Assembly: GCA_028015205.1 (NCBI GenBank)
Contig: CM051521.1
Span: forward strand, 65,642,314 to 65,706,313
Reading direction: 5' to 3'
DNA length: 64,000 nt
From: Mytilisepta virgata
Lineage: Eukaryota > Mollusca > Bivalvia > Mytilida > Mytilidae
Shown here: in pieces, positions 51,801 through 59,649 of the stretch
How positions within the stretch are numbered: position 1 is the first letter of the stretch
Layout: every line of letters begins with the position of its first letter
Program-made: the position numbers and the translations under genes
Notes under the pieces: generated by a model
The model's database searches: none
Told to the model about the DNA's origin: nothing
Seen by the model: only the letters and a program-made list of their open reading frames with translations

Positions 51801-54800
51801 TTTAGGGGGTGTGGCATACCCCGTAGAGGCCCCCCCCCCCCCCCCCCCCCCATATACACCAAGTATGAATCTTCCCATAAGGAGTAAGAATATATATGGC
51901 TGTAGGATGGAGATCTCAACCATTTCCAAGTTATTTGAAAGCATGTGAATTTTAGGGGGTTTGAGAAAGCAGGAAAAACCCCCATGGTACACCCTTTAAA
52001 TCTGACACCTTTAGGTCAACCTCAACATGGGGGGCTATCATCCTGTGAAGTTTCGTGAAAATCCTCCATACAGTTTCTGAGCAAAAACAATAAGTCTCCA
52101 GACTTCATTTGGGAGACTTCATAACATAAAATGTAGGTCACAATGATTTACTTTTGCCTAATCACTGATCTGTTCATGAAATTAACACTGTCACACAAGT
52201 TTAGAAGATTCTACTATTGCAGGAATAAAGCTTAGTGTTTTTCTTTAAGGACCAGCTGCACTTCTACACTATATGGCTTAAAATTAAGCATAGCCATCCC
52301 CGGATACACTGTCAAGGGGTAGCTTATAAACAAATCTTTTTTCTGTAGTCATCAACACAGTATTCCCTGAATAGTCATAGACTGTCACTCTGAACCACTT
52401 GTCCCCAATGTTCCCTTTCCAACTCATGTGAAAATTATTTTCTTTTTATACATGCAATATTCCTTAAAATATTAAAGTCTTTTATTCGTGTAGAATTTCT
52501 TTTATTCAATCTGACTATATCGTCTTTTAAATGTCCTGTTTCTGGTTCATAAAAAATTGATATGAATAGTGGTCAACTTCAACAGTGGCTATTCTGTTTA
52601 CAGAGAAGTCCAAACTTTTATATTTCAAAAGGTAAAACCGACTGCATGTAACCTTGAACATAGGATTGACTTGTCTGCAAAAACAATCTATCAATCATAA
52701 AACGTTAGAATACTGGAATTTTACATTTGCCAGCTAGGCGACAATGATTTTTATTTGCCTAGATCAAATTTTCCTCTCAAATGCAACTGGTTGACAGTTA
52801 AGTTTTATTCCTGTACTGAGATAAATGAACCTTACAGTATCTGAAAGAGACTTTTATATTTTATAAATTACAATTAATCCTAATAGAAACTTTACAGTAA
52901 TATAAAAAATATTTCTTTACCTGACAGCCTGTTCTTCCAGTCTCTGTTGTCTTTCTTTCATTTTCTTCTCCAACTAATTGTGTGTTAAAGAAAAAAGCAT
53001 CCTTATTTCAAGACAATTTGATTCATAAAGGGACAAACATATGACATCTGTATTATAATGAAGCACAATAATAACTGAACTTGCCTCTATGATACCTTTC
53101 CTTAAACAAGCAAAACAGGTGACAGAAAAACTGCAATTGAAATTTTACAATACAAGAAATATGAATTTACTATGAAATACAATATCAAAGAATAAATGGA
53201 TGTGTCTAATTTTACTTTCATGGAGTTGAAAAAGTTAACAGAACCTCTGTAAACCGAACAGCTATTGAACCGTAAAAATTGGCCAGTTTTCGGAGGTGCC
53301 GGTTTTGAGAGGTTCCGGACTATACTGAAATCCGACTGGAAGTAAATAAATTGAAATAAAGAAATACATAATTACTACATTTGCATGGTGTTTTCTTTAA
53401 ATGTTACTAAATCATAGTCTTTTAGCTCCAATGTTATTTTTTGGTAGAAACAGAAGTTAAAAACTGTTATTTAAACAGAGTTTTTCCAGAATAAAAGTTC
53501 AGCCGGTATTTAGGTGTATTTGGCAGGAATATACATGTTTAGGACTGCAAATTTTCTCCAGTATTCAGAATTCAGAGGGGCCATTTTTGGATGATTTTTT
53601 TACTTGAAAATATGAGAATTCTGGACCAGAATAAAATGTTCGGTTTGTGGAGGATTCCAATTTTCAGAGGGGCCGGTTTAGGGGAGTTCCACTGTACTTT
53701 CCAAAGTCAACACATGTTCTGTATGAAAATGCAGTCAATTTGTAAAATTTCCACAGTGGCTTCATACAAAGGAAATAAAAGTTTAACATTTACATGAATC
53801 AAAATAAGAACTGAATTTCATTATAAATAATCATCATTAATGCCTTCTGTAATTTACAAGAAACTGACAGAATTTTACTATTTTTTTTAAAGAAAATCTA
53901 CAACCTCTTTTTGTATTTTTTTAATTCTATTTCTGGGCTATTGTTTCATTTACTTTTATCCCCTATCGCCTATCAGTTCTATTATTATAGAATGTTGCAA
54001 AATATTTCAAACATGAATACTTACAAGAAAAGCTGTCATATTCTAGCCTTTATACATGTATCAAATAACTACGTGTTATTGTGCCTGTTCAGTCTTATAC
54101 TTAACTTATAAAAGATATTTGAAAACATCCCATTGAAGTCATTTTATTTTCCAAAAATGTTTCCAGTATTTCTTTTCAGTAATCCTTTTTTAAAATATTG
54201 GAAGCACTGCATGTACAAATATACAATTTGTTTTAAGAAATATTTCCATACAATACAATTCAGGCAATGCATTTTCTATAAAATTTCAATGTTTAGCCTA
54301 TGAATAAAAACGATATTCTTTAAATCCTATGAAAAACACTGGCTTAGATATCACAAAACTTAACAACTAGATTTAATTTAATAAAAGATTTTTTTCATTT
54401 AAAAAAAAAACTTGATTGTCATTAAGAACTCATTTTATAAACTCTCAAATTAAAATAAAAATCATGATGGTGAAATAATAAAATGAATAGGTATGCATGG
54501 ATACTGCTTCTTCTTGTACTTTAGCAATGGCTAAATTCTCTGCCATCTTCCTTTGTACTGTTAAACTCTAAAAAAAAAAAAATATACAAATGCTTTGAAC
54601 TGAAAAATATATAATATTTATATGAGACCGTGTATTTACTGGTAAATTCAGTTCTTCCTGCATGCTACACCTGGCTAACAATAAACAAGTTTTCTCCATC
54701 CTTTTTGGTCACAAGAGTGTTATGAAGTAATAATTTGGGTACATCAGCATAACATATGCCACATTTAGTTATTACAAATTAATTACTATTAGGGCTGTTG

Positions 54801-57800
54801 AATGAAAAGAAGTTTGTTTTCTGATGAATGTCTTAGTACTGAGTGAAAAGATGAACTGATATGTGATTTAAAAACAAATCCCTCTATTCACTTCTGATTT
54901 TAAGATCTTTAAAATCGATACTAGGATATTTCATGTAATACTGATCAAAATAAGCTTTTTAAAAAAAAGATGGGGTCACCTTCCTCATTTTCTTGTTATT
55001 TCATGTTTAATTTTCCTCATTTAGAGAATTCTATCAAAAGACCCTGTCAATTTTATAGGATTATAATTCTATGAAACAGGACAAAGAAAGTATGATCTGA
55101 TACCACAATTCCCAAAATTTTTTTAATTTCCAGATCTTATTTCTGTTATGATAAATTTCTTTCTGCTAATTGCGAAAATTGTGAATTATTTAGTCTCCTG
55201 CCCATAAAAGTAGTATCTTTTTTGGTACAAAATGATATTCAGAAAATTTTGACCTTAGGAATATTCTAAAAGTTGGTATGAAGGATGATACTGGCATTTT
55301 TTAAGCAATCAGCTTTTAAAAATACAGATCATTATCCATACACATGTAAGAGAGAAAAATACAATTTTTTATTAAACATTTGTTATGATAACAGTTATCT
55401 TCTCTTCAAAAGTTGAATGGCATTATGCCATAGCTGGGATTTCCATTTTATAAATCACACTGACGTCAGGTAAGAAACAATGACTGAGTAAAAGGTTTTA
55501 GAAGTGGTAACTGTTCGTGAAAATGATCAGAATATATAAAATCATAATTTTTTAAAATTTGGAAATAATGTTGTTGAGTGATTATAATTCAAAAGTATAA
55601 AGTTTTAGTAAGTTTACTTGTTCAGTTTAATTTGGATCCAATTGTAATTGAAATACAGGTCATGTGAAGTCAAATAATAAATAAAACTAGATATACCTGT
55701 GTTTTTGTTTTGAGTTCAGAGTTCATGATTTAGGAAGCAGTAAAATCAACAGTTTACTTCTGATATTTATATAATAAAACTAGACATCAATATGTAACAT
55801 GTACATTTGTACTAGAGGCTACCAGGAGCCTGTATCACTCACCTGGACTATGACAATATGTCCATCTTGACTGGCAGCCTGGAACATGCTGTCAAGTTCC
55901 AATTGTCTCAGTGGTTACAAACAAGAAGATCCTTCAGTGAACTTTCCCATTTTCCCATTAGGTCCTATGATAAACTAAGTTCCACTCTGGCATCTTGGAT
56001 GGTGGACAGGGTCATCAGATTTAATTCTGAAAGAGGACCACATATGGACCATTGCAGGGTCATAGGTTATAATTCTTAAAGATGATCACCTATGGACCAT
56101 TGCTGCCAAGCTTTGTTCCAATTGGCCCAGTGGTTTCAGAGGAGAAGATCTTTAAAGGAAAGTTTTCAACAACGATGGACGCCAAGTGATGGCAATAGCT
56201 CACATACTCTTTGAGCCAGGTGAGCTAAAAAGGGCATGATACGACCACAGTATGCCAACAGGTAAAGAATTAAAGTAAGTGTGGACACATTATTATGCTT
56301 TATCCAATAAAGTGTTGGATAAAATAATATACATTACCCAGAAATATTGGACCTACCACAATAAACTGTTAACAGAGAGACATGTCTTGCCTGTCGACAG
56401 AAAATTTGAAAAAAGACAATCTGATGGATAGCAACACTGTTAACTAATTCAAAGTCGCTGGACCATGAATTAGGGGGCATGGAATCGAAATGGTCGACAA
56501 ACTGAGATGTACTGATAGTAATGCAACTTTATAGAAAATATCACTGATCTGTTACAAGTAGTTCCTATCAAACTAACTTAAGCAGAAAACTTAACATTGA
56601 AAATTGCTAATTAATTGAAAGTCGCTAGACCATGACCTAGAAAATATAATTGATCTATCACAAGTAGTTCCTATTTAAAAACTAACTTAAGTAGAAAACT
56701 TAACATTGAAAATGGCTACTTAACTGAAAGTCACTGGACCATGACCTAGGGGGCAGGGCCTCGAAATGGTCATCAAACTAAGATGTACTGATATTAATGC
56801 AACTTTATAGAAAATATCACTGACCTATCAAACTGACTTAAGTAGAAAACTTAACAATTGTTGACACCGCTGCCGCCGCCTCCGCCACGCTCTCCTACCA
56901 CAACCTTCGTTGCAGGCGAGAAAAAACCCAAATGAAAAACCAAAAAAATTTAGAATTCCACCCAAATTGCTTTTTTGTCCCTTTTAACCACCTATATCTC
57001 AAATGCTGTAAAAGATAGGAAAAATCCGTTGACATATTGCTGAAAGCATTAAGCAACTTGAATTAAAAGAAAAAATCTCCACTGAAATTGGATGAAAAAT
57101 AAACAATTTATGTTTTCTCCAAAACTGCTAACTTTGATGCCTTATTCTCAGAAACAATGAAAAGTAGAAAAAATTTGTTGACATACTAATGAAAGCACTC
57201 ATCAGGGTGAATAAATTAATAAATCCTCATAGGAAATGGATGAAAAATAAAGAAAAAATTACATATTAAGCCACATTTGCTTTTTTGGCCCTTTTAACCA
57301 CTTATATCTCAAAAACCATAAAAGATAGCTGTCATCTGTGACATACTACTGGAAGAACAAGCATTCTGAAGTATTTCTGGGCAATACAATGTCCCTTACC
57401 AGATTGAGCTATGAGAAAACAAACAAAATCTCCTTAAGTATGAGAATTGAATGAAGACATATGGACAGAGTGACTTCTAAATATCCTGACAGTGTGTTTG
57501 CAAGGAGTACCTGATCAGCTTGGTCTGTAGCTCATGAATCATTATAAGCTCACTTGGTAAAAGGGTTTGCAAAAAAAGTCCAGAAAACTAATATTTTAAC
57601 AATAATTCCTATTTCCAAGGCCTATAACTCTCACAATAATTATACGATCAGCGTAAAATTCATAATTGAACTGTAGCTCATCATTATAAGCTCATATACC
57701 AAAAATAAGATTATTTGGTAAAAGCATTTGCTAAAAAAGTCCAGAAAAATGTTATTTATGCAATAATTCCTATTTCCAATGGCTATTACTCTCAAAATAA

Positions 57801-59327
57801 TTATCTATTCAGCGTGAAACTCAAACTTGATCTGTATCTCATCATTATAAACTCAAATACCAAAAATAAGATCACTTGCAAAAAAAGTGCAAAAAACTAT
57901 TATTTTGACAATAATTCCTATTTCCAAGTGCAATAACTCTCACAATAATAATCCAATCAGTGATATTTTTATCTTCAAGATTCAATGCCAAAACTGAGGT
58001 TCAAACTGCAAAAAATTCTTCTGTACAGAAAAAATTTGAACTTGATCTGTAACTTGTCATGGTAAAACTTTATACCAAATTATACTCTATATCTTCAAGC
58101 ATGACGAAAAAAGTGTGGAAAACTGATTATTTGTGTGAATTTTCTAAGTCCAAGGACCATAAAACGGCAAAAAATCATCCGAATGGAACGAAATTCAAAC
58201 TTGACCTGTAACTGGTCATGATAAAACTATATACCAAATATCAAGTCAATATCTTCAAGCACAGCTGAAACTAGAGGCTCAGGGGCTGAAACTGTATCGC
58301 TCACCTGGCAGAAACAAGAATTCCCCATGGCGGCCATGTTTGTCGCATGATCTGGACAAAATGAGAAAACTTTGTAAAAACCCTCCCACAGATGCTTCTT
58401 GTCAAGTTTCATTTCATTTGGCAAAGTAGTTTCAGAGAAGAAACCAAAATTATGAAAAAACCTTAAAGTCCCCCCCAAAAAAATGGGAGTGGCCAGATTT
58501 CCCAAAATCAATCCCAACCTGTATTTCTTATGGGGGACCATCGTAGTAAAATATTATAAAGATACATACAATCATTACACAAAAGTAAATAAGCCTAAAC
58601 CAAACTGTCTAGAGACCTCGACAAGCTCATACCATAATACGTCTGCAAATATTTGCGATTTTAAAAAAAACTATATTTTATGTAAAACAATAAATCTATT
58701 ACTAATAATAACAACAGATTAACAGAAAGCATCTAACTTTCAGTTGCAAATAAAGATGAAGTTAACAATAACATAATAGTGCTTGATATAATAAAATTGT
58801 GATCTTAACATAATACAAAACCGAGTATTGTTTCAAACGGATAAGTTTTTCGGTGGGGTCCATGTTGTTCATATGTTTTTAGTTTTTAATTGTAGTGCAT
58901 GTATTGTTTTGGTCTTGTCTTCGTCGTTCTCAGGAGTTTGTCAGTTGTTTCGATTTTCCCCTCCTTCGAATATCCCTTTGGTATTTCTTGACTTTACTTT
59001 GTCCAATTTATTAATATCAGGTTCATAAATACATCTGATTGAAGGGGCATAAGTCTTACAGAATGTTTGAAATTCAAGGAAACCAATCTGTCATAAACTG
59101 CCTATGGCATAATAACGTTGCAATAGAGGGATAACATTAAAAATTATGACCTATTAACAATTAAAGATCAGTTGGCAATGGAAAATATGTCAAATTTTAA
59201 TCATGTTTATAAACCTACTGTGGCCATTCTTCTCTTTGGATCCATCCTGGCTAACCTAGCCTTGTAAGCCATCTTCAACTGCTCATTCTGCTTGTATGCA
59301 AGTTCCAGTGGTGACTGTTCACATGGA
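30785..59327 (-). CDS. VPS9D1: VPS9D1-like VPS9-domain protein gene, ten 3' coding exons
   Basis: Ten exons on the minus strand (59219-59327, 54505-54567, 52921-52973, 48389-48476, 46333-46418, 45233-46123, 41952-42142, 37786-37852, 33199-33303, 30785-30869) join in one frame, giving 578 residues plus a stop. Phases match at all nine junctions and every intron is GT..AG. The order matches vertebrate VPS9D1: a basic coiled-coil region ('[10 protein letters not shown]', '[11 protein letters not shown]'), an 'EYEQ' block, 'SPDHPLTQ', an acidic low-complexity insert, a helical segment before 'WRYLLALFR', and a C-terminal VPS9 domain. VPS9 domains activate Rab5-family GTPases on endosomes. The residues used for exchange are present: the Asp and Pro of 'GADDLLPIL' and the Tyr and Thr of 'GEEGYCLTS'. 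The N-terminal MIT-like exons are not in the window (the first exon here starts in phase 2), so they lie beyond 64000. VPS9D1's own cellular role is poorly known. Introns of 0.2-5 kb are repeat-rich. Confidence 0.9.
31308..31990 (-). repeat. Family II element, minus orientation, inside the last intron
   Basis: The 3' terminus faces left: 'tttttatgccccacccatga' and 'gatgggcatat' form the hairpin. The body has ~180 bp repeats ('ggttaagttttgcgttaggt'-like, 'tcagtggatgtgccttg'). It lies in the intron between the last two VPS9D1-like exons. Confidence 0.7.
32527..32544. repeat. 18-base C tract
   Basis: An uninterrupted C-run within diverged repeats ('ccataactccaaa', 'tcatgaaaattgct') in the last intron. 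The minus strand is G18, able to form quadruplexes and prone to length error. Confidence 0.8.
32694..32760 (-). repeat. Family I 3' terminus, minus orientation
   Basis: The reverse complement reads 'gatgccaagtgatagcaata' then 'gccccttgggccaggttagc' then TAAAA, the family I end. The matching body is not present to the right, so it is a fragment. Confidence 0.6.
33199..33303 (-). CDS. VPS9D1: VPS9D1-like, VPS9 core exon
   Basis: Acceptor 'atattacag' ends at 33304; donor GG|GTAAAT at 33198. The exon reads '[20 protein letters not shown]' and ends '...[12 protein letters not shown]'. This is the most conserved part of the VPS9 fold and holds the catalytic Asp in 'ADDLLP'. Phase 2 on both sides links it exactly to 37786-37852 and 30785-30869. 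Confidence 0.93.
33712..35262 (-). mobile_element. Family I element, minus orientation, long tandem body
   Basis: The 3' end faces left: 'tttttagctcacttggccaa' is the reverse complement of the family I terminus. The body has repeated units around 'ttcttgtttctgattggctg' and 'gaaacttgacaggaagcatc', ending near 35262 with 'cttagtttaacataggatc'. It is one of the few copies oriented with the host gene. Confidence 0.75.
35270..35646 (+). pseudogene. Penelope-like RT C-terminal remnant
   Basis: After a frameshift near 35378, the open part (35384-35647) reads 'RFEKDRIL', '[17 protein letters not shown]' and '[10 protein letters not shown]', the same block order as the fragment at 23508-24066. The upstream part '[14 protein letters not shown]' is in another frame. 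A family I element begins 30 bp later. It lies in an intron of the VPS9D1-like gene, antisense to it. Confidence 0.65.
35679..36635 (+). mobile_element. Family I element, variant 5' module
   Basis: It starts 'acaagaggctctcaagagcc' + 'tgaatcgctcacc' and ends 'ccaagtgatggcataactaa'. The 5' half carries ~115 bp repeats with 'tggttgctagggac' and 'ttgctatgga', shared with the copies at 37969 and 40431. The terminal hairpin is degraded. Confidence 0.75.
37075..37405 (-). mobile_element. Family I element fragment, minus orientation
   Basis: Its 5' terminus faces right: the reverse complement of 37365-37405 reads 'gctgagcctgtattgctcat'. The body block 'agatggccaccagcagagg' is the reverse complement of the standard unit. 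The 3' terminus is missing. Confidence 0.65.
37786..37852 (-). CDS. VPS9D1: VPS9D1-like exon before the VPS9 core
   Basis: Acceptor 'tttgtttgcag' ends at 37853; donor AT|GTAGGT at 37785. The exon encodes '[20 protein letters not shown]', equivalent to the 'VRTLRVICVCAEDY'-type segment of VPS9D1. Phase 1 in, phase 2 out, so both junction codons (V and I) are completed correctly. Confidence 0.9.
37969..39016 (+). mobile_element. Family I element, variant 5' module
   Basis: It starts 'caacaagaggctcccaagag' + 'cctgaatcgctcacctg' and ends 'ggacaggtaagctaaaaa'. Internal repeats of 'atatatggttgctaggga' number at least three. It shares its first ~700 bp with the copy at 35679. Confidence 0.8.
39056..40356 (+). 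mobile_element. Complete family I element with ~180 bp units
   Basis: It starts 'actagaggcttccaggaacc' and ends 'caatagctcacattgcgttt' + 'taggccaggtgagcta'. About six units carry 'tgttcggctctggtggccat', 'ggaccattgctgccaagttt' and 'tttcagacaagaagatc'. Frames at 38966-39325 and 39733-39939 are repeat read-through. Confidence 0.85.
40431..41507 (+). mobile_element. Family I element
   Basis: It starts 'aacaagaatagctcgcctgt' and ends 'ccaagtgatgacaaaagctc' + '...ggccagttgagcta'. The body has ~150 bp units built on 'ttccatttggccaagcag' and 'gccatgtttgttgcc'. Several 60-106-codon frames on both strands are shadows of these units. Confidence 0.8.
41952..42142 (-). CDS. VPS9D1: VPS9D1-like exon
   Basis: Acceptor 'gatttcag' ends at 42143; donor CTTG|GTAAGT at 41951. 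It encodes '[19 protein letters not shown]' through '[10 protein letters not shown]' to 'LLSKLECL', the segment that links the 'LLALFR' helix to the VPS9 domain. The phase 2 to 1 borders fit both neighbours. Confidence 0.92.
42521..42631. mobile_element. 111 bp TIR mini-element
   Basis: Perfect 19 bp inverted repeats: ACTAGCAGTTACTGACATG at 42521-42539 and its complement at 42613-42631. TA dinucleotides inside the ends (42523-42524, 42628-42629) allow a TA-targeted MITE with a GCAGTTACTG terminus. It sits in a VPS9D1-like intron. Confidence 0.75.
42930..43553 (+). mobile_element. Family I element 3' part, interrupted by a SINE
   Basis: The body begins 'ctatgttaaactaagatcca' and the end 'cagacgccaagtgagctaaa' is a shortened family I terminus. 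The SINE at 43048-43317 splits it; removing the SINE and one target repeat restores 'ccagtttgccatgtagtttc'. Confidence 0.75.
43034..43331 (-). mobile_element. Full-length SINE with 14 bp target duplication
   Basis: The SINE (43048-43317, minus) has a class II tRNA-like head: 'ggcctcggtggccgagtggt' (A-box) and 'gagtttgaatctcac' (B-box). The body has 'ggtactccggcttcctccac' and ends 'cgtttaaccccaactaaac' plus a T/A-rich tail. Perfect 14 bp direct repeats CCAGTTTGCCATGT flank it at 43034-43047 and 43318-43331. It belongs to the family seen at 25420-25607. Confidence 0.9.
43623..44950 (+). mobile_element. Family I element carrying a TIR insertion
   Basis: It starts 'ataggctcccacgagccttt' + 'atctctcacctcc'. 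Usual units appear after 44255 ('gtggctgccatcttgg', 'gggtcctatgttaaac'). A TIR element occupies 43743-44253. The 3' terminus is eroded after 'gaaaagttactggacaaagg'. Confidence 0.7.
43743..44253. mobile_element. ~510 bp TIR element at a TA site
   Basis: The left end 'cagtagaactttgatggctc' and the reverse complement of the right end 'gtcaaacttcggtagctcaa' are similar, and related inner blocks ('ccgagttatcgg' / 'accgatggctcgaaccgg') continue. TA flanks both ends. This fits a decayed Tc1/mariner- or pogo-type MITE. Small frames inside are not genes. Confidence 0.6.
45233..46123 (-). CDS. VPS9D1: VPS9D1-like, large central exon
   Basis: Acceptor 'aactgcag' ends at 46124; donor AG|GTAAGA at 45232. 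The 891 nt exon starts upstream of the first ATG of its reading frame and encodes '[20 protein letters not shown]', then a long acidic, serine/glutamate-rich, probably disordered stretch ('[15 protein letters not shown]', '[14 protein letters not shown]'), a helical segment ('[17 protein letters not shown]') and '[19 protein letters not shown]'. The last part corresponds to the conserved region before the VPS9 domain. No frameshift is present. The acidic insert differs from the proline-rich linker of vertebrate VPS9D1. Confidence 0.94.
46333..46418 (-). CDS. VPS9D1: VPS9D1-like exon
   Basis: Acceptor 'atattttag' ends at 46419; donor AAG|GTGAGA at 46332. It encodes '[20 protein letters not shown]' and 'NKLIEEIT', joining directly to 'R-SPDHPLTQ' of the next exon (phase 0 in, 2 out). 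Short and helical; equivalent to the segment between 'EYEQ' and 'PDHP' of VPS9D1. Confidence 0.9.
46600..47345 (+). repeat. Family I body units without termini
   Basis: About four ~190 bp units with 'caatgttaaactaagtccgg', 'ccaattggcacataaaac' and 'tttcaattggcttggtag' abut the complete family I element at 47346. Intronic. Confidence 0.7.
47346..47912 (+). mobile_element. Complete short family I element
   Basis: It starts 'actagaggctcccaggagcc' + 'tgtattgctcacctgg' and ends 'gccaagtgagggcaaaagct' + 'cacatggccttttgggccag' + 'ataaggtaaaaag'. It holds about two body units. The 5' hairpin GGCTCC/GGAGCC is intact. Confidence 0.85.
48050..48310 (+). repeat. Family I body fragment
   Basis: Units with 'ctgaaagaggaccat', 'ccaactggctgagtagtttc' and 'agggtgctatgtaaaactaa' have no termini. 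It lies next to exon 48389-48476. Confidence 0.55.
48389..48476 (-). CDS. VPS9D1: VPS9D1-like exon ('EYEQ' block)
   Basis: Acceptor 'attttgtag' ends at 48477; donor CAT|GTTAGA at 48388. It encodes '[20 protein letters not shown]' and 'KVLEYEQGH', matching the 'R-F....LT..E.EQR..Y...LEYEQDH' segment of VPS9D1. Phase 2 in, 0 out. The donor is weaker than the others. Confidence 0.9.
49787..49915. mobile_element. 129 bp foldback element
   Basis: Arms 49787-49818 and 49884-49915 (about 32 bp, starting 'agtcattgtcg') are reverse complements with two mismatches, around a spacer containing 'gaaaaggtgagc...gagccttttc', itself a second inverted repeat. No TSD is clear. Confidence 0.65.
50530..50838 (+). 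repeat. Family II element with intact terminal hairpin
   Basis: Two ~165 bp body units ('atatcattgatatattact', 'gtttctgagaaatg', 'aaatgcaaaact') precede 'gtacgtacggacggagagac' and a hairpin TATGCCCC..GGGGCATA (50805-50835), with inner GCCACA/TGTGGC pairing and one bulged base, then AAAA. The window's first bases are the same element type. Confidence 0.8.
51200..52115 (+). repeat. ~110-150 bp tandem array ending in an AGTCTCC/GGAGACT hairpin
   Basis: Six diverged units share '(ga/at)cc/caatgaatgcatct' and 'aatatatatggttatagg' (about 51215, 51335, 51440, 51570, 51700, 51850). The array contains a C22 tract (51830-51851). After 'gtttctgagcaaaaacaata' it ends in 'agtctcc...gggagact' at 52092-52120. 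Minus frames here are shadows. Confidence 0.7.
52284..52674 (-). pseudogene. Unrecognised coding-like remnant in the VPS9D1-like intron
   Basis: On the minus strand a coding-looking ~390 nt stretch begins just after a good 3' splice-like 'gtttttgcag'. It reads in three successive frames: '[19 protein letters not shown]', then '[17 protein letters not shown]', then '[15 protein letters not shown]', ending TAA at 52284. The two frame changes fall in or next to homopolymer runs (T6 and A-rich), so they may be mutations or base-calling errors. I do not recognise the product. It could be an alternative terminal exon, a retroposed gene piece, or a mobile or viral remnant. Confidence 0.4.
52921..52973 (-). 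CDS. VPS9D1: VPS9D1-like coiled-coil exon
   Basis: Acceptor 'acaattag' ends at 52974; donor CAG|GTAAAG at 52920. It encodes '[17 protein letters not shown]' (phase 0 in, 2 out), aligning with the 'LQRKMEERRLRLQEA' type of coiled coil in VPS9D1. Only 53 nt, so it is easily missed by gene finders. Confidence 0.9.
53239..53695. mobile_element. ~460 bp TIR element ('CAGAACCTCTGTAAACCGAA')
   Basis: The left end 'cagaacctctgtaaaccgaa' and the reverse complement of the right end 'cagtggaactcccctaaacc' + 'gg' are related, with further 'ggccagttttcggagg' / 'ggattccaattttcagaggg' similarity inside. TA lies at both borders. Probably a decayed TA-targeted MITE; intronic. Confidence 0.6.
54505..54567 (-). 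CDS. VPS9D1: VPS9D1-like exon
   Basis: Acceptor 'tttttttag' ends at 54568; donor GCA|GTATCC at 54504. The 63 nt phase 0-0 exon encodes '[16 protein letters not shown]' and 'VQEEA', matching the '[20 protein letters not shown]' type of segment in VPS9D1. Confidence 0.9.
55811..56230 (+). mobile_element. Compact complete family I element (420 bp)
   Basis: It starts 'actagaggctaccaggagcc' + 'tgtatcactcacctgg' and ends 'gccaagtgatggcaatagct' + 'cacatactctttgagccagg' + 'tgagctaaaaa'. With only about 1.5 body units it is the shortest complete copy here and gives the minimal structure. Confidence 0.85.
56231..56940 (+). repeat. Tandem-unit element with GCC tract and decayed hairpin end
   Basis: 'atgccaacaggtaaagaatt' and 'cagaaatattggacctacc' recur near 59685-59755. 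Units of ~150-190 bp ('gtcgctggaccatga', 'ctaacttaagtagaaaactt') lead into 'ccgctgccgccgcctccgcc' and 'ggcgagaaaaaa', the layout of family IV with a different body. Confidence 0.65.
56941..58265. repeat. Diverged tandem repeats (~165-250 bp units)
   Basis: 56940-57360 repeats 'ttgcttttttg(t/g)ccctttt' and 'accacctatatctcaaa'. 57540-58265 repeats 'cataattgaactgtagctca', 'taccaaaaataagat' and 'acaataattcctatttccaa'. No coding signal is seen. Confidence 0.65.
58268..58445 (+). mobile_element. Family I 5' fragment
   Basis: It starts 'aaactagaggctcaggggct' + 'gaaactgtatcgctcacctg' and runs into one body unit ('ccccatggcggccatgtttg', 'cttgtcaagtttcatttcat'), then stops at unrelated sequence. Confidence 0.7.
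58483..58700 (+). repeat. Dispersed repeat pair, copy 1 (copy 2 at 62583-62800)
   Basis: 'aatcccaacctgtatttctt' + 'atgggggaccat', 'aaaatattataaagatacat' and 'gctcataccataatacgtc' recur in the same order at 62583-62800. Confidence 0.7.
59219..59327 (-). CDS. VPS9D1: VPS9D1-like, first exon visible in the window
   Basis: Acceptor 'ttgtgtag' ends at 59328; donor ACA|GTAGGT at 59218. It encodes '[20 protein letters not shown]' and '[16 protein letters not shown]', equivalent to the 'LTPLEEA..QNQKLKAAYEARMARLDP' type of region in VPS9D1. It begins in phase 2, so at least one more upstream exon must exist; none was found up to 64000. Confidence 0.9.
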
Positions 59328-59649
59328 CTACACAATGAATAAAATTTATTTCAAAACTGCTTATTTCTTTGAGGGACCGGATTGTATTTTTTTTGGCAGT
59401 TAAAATGTTTAATTTTGAATATGTTTTGAAAAAAAAAAATCAATTTGTGGTTGATGTTATAATTTCCATATAAAGAGAATTTTATTTTAACAAAATATCT
59501 GTAGTTATGTTCAACGTACTAGTAATAATTTGGTAAGAGGAAAAATTAGTGATTACTGGTTCCAATATTTTATTGTTTGTACTATATATTGTTTCCTTTA
59601 CGATTAAGACAATAATAAAGGATGGAACATTGCATAATAAAGGGCTTCA

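Noticed and set aside
52284..52674. Calling this an established VPS9D1 alternative exon
   Set aside because: The in-phase junction has a one-in-three chance of arising by accident and two frame changes interrupt it.
57540..58265. CRISPR-like spaced repeats
   Set aside because: Units are long, diverged and contiguous with no uniform spacers; the genome is eukaryotic.
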